Source: an uncultured Clostridia bacterium
GTDB taxonomy: Bacteria > Bacillota > Clostridia > Oscillospirales > Oscillospiraceae
DNA: 22,913 nucleotides
Reading direction: 5' to 3'
Assembly (NCBI GenBank): GCA_937858235.1
Contig: CALLZZ010000164.1
Coordinates: 1 to 22,913, forward strand
A program made the position numbers and the translations under genes. The notes beneath the pieces were generated by a model. The model was not told where the DNA came from and searched no databases. It saw only the letters and a list, made by a program, of their open reading frames with translations. Below are positions 21,272 through 22,913 of the stretch, in pieces (positions within the stretch are counted from its first letter, which is position 1; each line of letters opens with the position of its first letter).

Positions 21272-21278
21272 TTGCTGA

Positions 21279-21307
21279 TTGATTTCATAGCATGAAATGG
21301 GTATAAT
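21279..21307 (+). promoter_or_regulatory. Promoter and palindromic operator of the Phd/RelE-type operon
   Basis: TTGATT (21279-21284) and perfect TATAAT (21302-21307), spacing 17. Between them ATTTCAT-agc-ATGAAAT (21282-21298) is a perfect palindrome with 7-base arms, well placed for autorepression by the Phd-type antitoxin. Confidence 0.75.
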
Positions 21308-21340
21308 ATGATTAGAATGTTACTACAAGGAGCTGATATC

Positions 21341-21631
21341 ATGCAGATTAAACCATCCGCAAGCATCAGGCAGAACTATAATGAAATTGCGGCTTTGTGC
21401 AAATCCTCCGGGGAGCCTGTGTATCTTACCAAAAACGGCGAGGGCGACCTCGTGGTCATGGATATAGATACGTTTACCCGTAGAGAAAAAATGCTCAAGC
21501 TGCGCGAAGAACTGCTATCCGTTGAGGAAGATCGAATGGCTGGTCGCACCGGAGTAACGCCGGATGAACTGGACAGCTATTTAGAAAGCATTATAGATGA
21601 GGTGGAACATGGAAAAAAAGCCTCAATATAA
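21341..21631 (+). CDS. Phd/YefM-family antitoxin
   Basis: A 96-aa antitoxin of a type II pair. The N-terminus MQIKPSASIRQNYNEIAALC is the Phd/YefM DNA-binding and dimer fold, followed by EPVYLTKNGEGDLVVMDID, the conserved strand pair of the family. The acidic C-terminus (ELDSYLESIIDEVEHG) is the toxin-binding part. AAGGAG (21327-21332) lies 8 bases before ATG 21341, so the longer frame from 21308, which begins inside the promoter, is rejected. The gene overlaps the toxin gene by 23 bases. Confidence 0.9.
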   Translation: MQIKPSASIRQNYNEIAALCKSSGEPVYLTKNGEGDLVVMDIDTFTRREKMLKLREELLSVEEDRMAGRTGVTPDELDSYLESIIDEVEHGKKASI

Positions 21632-21926
21632 GGTGATTGTTTCCGATCGTACCCGTCAGATGCTGGCGGGTCATGTTCGGTTTCTGGCACAAAAAAGTCC
21701 TACTGCTGCCCGCAGGACAAAGAAGGAATTAATGGATGCCATTCGTTCCCTTTCCACCATGCCGGAACGATTTCCCTTCCTCAACATAGAGTTTATACCA
21801 CTGAACAAGTATCACAAGATGTTCGTTGAGAAATGGTATTTGATTCTGTATCAGATTAAGGATCAGACAGTGTATGTTGATTATATCGTGGATTGCAGGC
21901 AAGATTATGGGTGGTTGGTGCGGTAA
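21609..21926 (+). CDS. RelE/ParE-superfamily toxin
   Basis: A 105-aa toxin partner of the Phd-type antitoxin. YKVIVSDRTRQMLAGHVRFL, KSPTAARRTKKELMDAIRSL, MPERFPFLN and YLILYQIKDQTVYVDYIVDC follow the RelE/ParE pattern of a helical hairpin and a four-strand sheet ending in the V-D-x-I-x-x-x-R-x-D strand. ATG 21609 has GAGGTGG 4-10 bases upstream inside the antitoxin gene and fits family length; ATG 21597 is less likely. Whether it poisons gyrase (ParE) or cuts mRNA (RelE) cannot be read from the sequence. Confidence 0.88.
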   Translation: MEKKPQYKVIVSDRTRQMLAGHVRFLAQKSPTAARRTKKELMDAIRSLSTMPERFPFLNIEFIPLNKYHKMFVEKWYLILYQIKDQTVYVDYIVDCRQDYGWLVR

Positions 21927-21960
21927 CCTTTTATGCCTCCTCGCTATTTTGAGTGGGTAA

Positions 21961-21971
21961 TGTAACCAAAG
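21961..21971 (+). repeat. 11-base direct repeat, right copy
   Basis: TGTAACCAAAG, partner of 21261-21271, 35 bases after the toxin stop. Confidence 0.45.
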
Positions 21972-21984
21972 CACAGTAATGAAG

Positions 21985-22053
21985 TTATAGAATCTATCAG
22001 AATCTGGTATAATTTACATATCATAAAAAGATAGAGAGATAATATGGTATAAT
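21985..22053 (+). promoter_or_regulatory. Two tandem extended -10 promoters
   Basis: TTATAG (21985-21990), 17 bases, then TGG-TATAAT with TATAAT at 22008-22013. A second TGG-TATAAT has its -10 box at 22048-22053, 40 bases downstream, without a -35 box. Both carry the TGn extension. They point to the DruA-like remnant through a leader of about 210 bases in which I see no gene with a ribosome site. Confidence 0.55.
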
Positions 22054-22264
22054 AACGTAAGGCTGTTTGCGCAGGCGCTGCCGCGCGGGTTCTGTGTGGG
22101 AAAATGGCGTCAGCTTCCAAAACAAGTAATCAAGGTAGTGACCATAGGATTGATTCTCTATTTCCTCACCGCTCAAATCAACTTATTTTGGGGAATGTTG
22201 TAGGTCTGACTCCAAAAAAGGATTGTGTTACTATAGACTTGAAGGGAAGGTGAAAGACAAGTCT
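22054..22264 (+). other. Leader region without supported gene
   Basis: A GC-rich patch (22061-22100) is followed by a frame from an ATG near 22104 (MASASKTSNQ...) of about 49 codons that lacks a ribosome site and any known motif. I see no clear hairpin or terminator. Confidence 0.35.
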
Positions 22265-22500
22265 ATGGATGATACTATCAGGGCGTTTTCCGGCAGGACA
22301 TTCAGTCCTGAAGATATTGAGACAATAATATGGGTGACAAGGACATATCCAAAGCTTTCCAAAACGGAGATGGTCTCAACAGTTTGTGATCTGATCGGAT
22401 GGGTCACGCGGGCGAATGGACAGGCATCTTGAAAATGGACTGTCACGGAAAGCCATATTTATGTATCCCATGCGGAAGGATTTTCGAGCGGTACTCAAGG
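22265..22500 (+). pseudogene. DruA/DUF4338-like protein, ends fused, middle lost
   Basis: From ATG 22265 the frame reads GRTFSPEDIETIIWVTRTYP then KLSKTEMVSTVCDLIGWVTR, the N-terminal LSxxExxxxxCxxxGW pattern of DUF4338 proteins (DruA of Druantia defence and related transposon-associated proteins). It stops at 22432 after TRANGQAS. In another frame, from about 22430, follows LSRKAIFMYPMRKDFRAVL, similar to the C-terminal end of the same family. The central region, over 200 residues in intact members, is missing. This would be a dead copy made by an internal, frame-shifting deletion. The N-terminal call is moderate, the C-terminal one weaker. Confidence 0.5.
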
Positions 22501-22538
22501 GTCGGAGACCCTCTTCAGCTTTGATCGGCAAAAAAATG

Positions 22539-22567
22539 TTTACAAATAGAGTATTTTTGGTTATAAT
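22539..22567 (+). promoter_or_regulatory. Promoter of the antisense RNA
   Basis: TTTACA (22539-22544), 17 bases, perfect TATAAT (22562-22567) on the plus strand. It drives an RNA that runs into the terminator at 22627-22662, with no usable coding frame. Confidence 0.75.
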
Positions 22568-22568
22568 A

Positions 22569-22606
22569 AAAGCAGGTAATTGGATCATGCAAAGATGTGA
22601 TTGCCA
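22569..22606 (+). repeat. Inverted repeat, plus-strand copy (antisense RNA leader)
   Basis: AAAGCAGGTAATTGGA (22569-22584) and TGTGATTGCCA (22596-22606) recur exactly on the minus strand in the toxin leader (22814-22829 and 22796-22806). The two blocks are separated by 11 bases here and 7 there. Both copies lie just after a TATAAT box. Confidence 0.8.
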
Positions 22607-22662
22607 ATAGACGATTATATATTAATAATCATCCTGCTGCGAACAGGGTGATTACTTTTTTT
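22574..22662 (+). ncRNA. Putative type I antitoxin RNA
   Basis: Between the promoter at 22539-22567 and the terminator ending at 22662 lies a transcript of about 90 bases without a ribosome site. It converges on the toxin gene and overlaps its 3' untranslated region, stop codon and last codons on the opposite strand, as in TxpA/RatA-like and Fst-like loci. Its 3' end could therefore base-pair with the toxin mRNA. The start position is estimated from the -10 box. Existence is inferred from the sequence signals only. Confidence 0.6.
22627..22662 (+). terminator. Terminator of the antisense RNA
   Basis: AATCATCCTG (22627-22636) pairs with CAGGGTGATT (22644-22653), 7-base loop, then seven Ts (22656-22662). 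The T run doubles as the complement of the toxin's final Lys codons. On the minus strand the same stem lies after the toxin stop, followed by an AT-rich stretch, so it may act both ways. Confidence 0.8.
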
Positions 22663-22762
22663 GTCCTGCTATTGTCTTGATTATGACAATAAGTAAGGAG
22701 ATTAAGGATACAACCAACATAGAACACGATATCAATAAAGATATGGCTTCGTATGTCGTCAT
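22652..22762 (-). CDS. Small hydrophobic type I toxin (holin-like, TxpA/BsrG type)
   Basis: A 36-aa frame too short for routine gene callers. It begins MTTYEAISLLISCSM, has one continuous hydrophobic stretch (about residues 7-29) and ends in a short basic tail (KTIAGQKK). The MxTYExxxLM-type start, single membrane helix and lysine end are the pattern of the holin-like toxin family that includes TxpA and BsrG. AAAGGAGGTGG lies 8 bases before the ATG on the complement (22765-22775), a very strong ribosome site. The promoter is at 22834-22862 and an antisense RNA converges from the other side. The product would damage the membrane unless its mRNA is silenced. Confidence 0.82.
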   Translation of the reverse strand: MTTYEAISLLISCSMLVVSLISLLIVIIKTIAGQKK

Positions 22763-22795
22763 ATCATACCACCTCCTTTCTCTTGTGAAAGTCGG

Positions 22796-22829
22796 TGGCA
22801 ATCACACCCTGTTTCCAATTACCTGCTTT
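22796..22829 (-). repeat. Inverted repeat, minus-strand copy (toxin mRNA leader)
   Basis: Complement carries AAAGCAGGTAATTGGA then AACAGGG then TGTGATTGCCA, matching 22569-22606. It forms the 5' leader of the toxin mRNA, upstream of the ribosome site. Confidence 0.8.
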
Positions 22830-22833
22830 AACC

Positions 22834-22862
22834 ATTATATAGCAATCAAAGAATATATGCAA
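22834..22862 (-). promoter_or_regulatory. Promoter of the type I toxin
   Basis: On the minus strand TTGCAT (22857-22862), 17 bases, TATAAT (22834-22839). The -35 box and spacer lie inside the tandem repeats. A leader of about 65 bases follows before the toxin ATG. Confidence 0.75.
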
Positions 22863-22913
22863 TCAAAGAATATATGCAATCAAAGAATATATGCAATCAA
22901 AGAATATATGCAA
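22842..22913 (+). repeat. 17-base tandem repeat, at least four copies
   Basis: Perfect units gcaatcaaagaatatat at 22842-22858, 22859-22875, 22876-22892 and 22893-22909, plus gcaa at 22910-22913 where the window ends. No spacers, so not a CRISPR array. Each junction gives TTGCAT on the minus strand; the first one is the -35 box of the toxin promoter. Confidence 0.95.

Noticed and set aside
22842..22913. CRISPR array at the right end
   Set aside because: The 17-base units are directly joined with no unique spacers.
1..22913. tRNA, rRNA or replication origin
   Set aside because: No convincing tRNA-like arms, rRNA blocks, or DnaA-box or replicon iteron context were found by eye.

Overview
No database search was possible; everything here is read from the sequence and from known protein families. 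The window looks like accessory DNA of an anaerobic Clostridia-type bacterium (Bacillota). The reasons are strong AGGAGG ribosome sites, 17-bp-spaced TTGxxx/TATAAT promoters, a TipAS-type MerR regulator, tandem FtsX-type ABC permeases, and the TnpW, Cys-rich VLP, sigma-like and VirD4 pieces typical of Tn1549-like conjugative elements of gut Clostridia. Base composition is mosaic: most genes are near 50% GC, with AT-rich patches (the nucleotidyltransferase gene, the middle of the DNA methylase gene, the right end).

Layout. 1-1480: a group II intron reverse-transcriptase remnant fused to the tail of a carboxymuconolactone decarboxylase-like gene, then an aldo/keto reductase with a replaced C-terminus, a small hypothetical gene and a good terminator. 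1487-3840 (minus strand): an unidentified gene tail, a GrpB-family remnant, a complete Fic protein with an N-terminal helix-turn-helix, and a MerR/TipAS regulator whose promoter has the 19-bp spacer typical of MerR targets. 3840-8551: an ABC exporter module with an ATPase lacking a normal start, a permease that lost two internal blocks, and an intact 827-aa paralogous permease. 8660-12400: a decayed conjugative element holding a sigma-relaxase chimera, a RelB/YafQ toxin-antitoxin pair, a Cys-rich VLP gene, tnpW, the first 40 codons of a putative DUF4297-type nuclease cut by an IS66 remnant, and a VirD4/TraG fragment. 12500-14810: a nucleotidyltransferase gene, an mrr pseudogene, IS21-like terminal repeats and an XRE regulator. 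15559-21158: an intact three-gene restriction-modification-like operon (HTH protein, Eco57I-type adenine methylase, GIY-YIG/SF2 helicase with a methylase-like tail). 21200-22913: a Phd/RelE-type toxin-antitoxin pair, a DruA/DUF4338-like remnant, and an unlisted type I toxin-antitoxin locus (36-aa hydrophobic toxin plus convergent antisense RNA) next to 17-bp tandem repeats that run off the window.

How it fits together. This is a defence and stability island built on mobile-element debris. Intact, probably working units are the Fic gene, the MerR gene, the 827-aa permease, two type II toxin-antitoxin pairs, the restriction-like operon and the type I locus. Around them lie at least eight genes that kept one or both ends but lost their middles, often across reading frames. 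That is either a real history of deletions or, less likely, an assembly artefact. The best candidate for a little-described system is the operon at 15559-21158. The most overlooked element is the type I toxin-antitoxin locus at 22539-22862.
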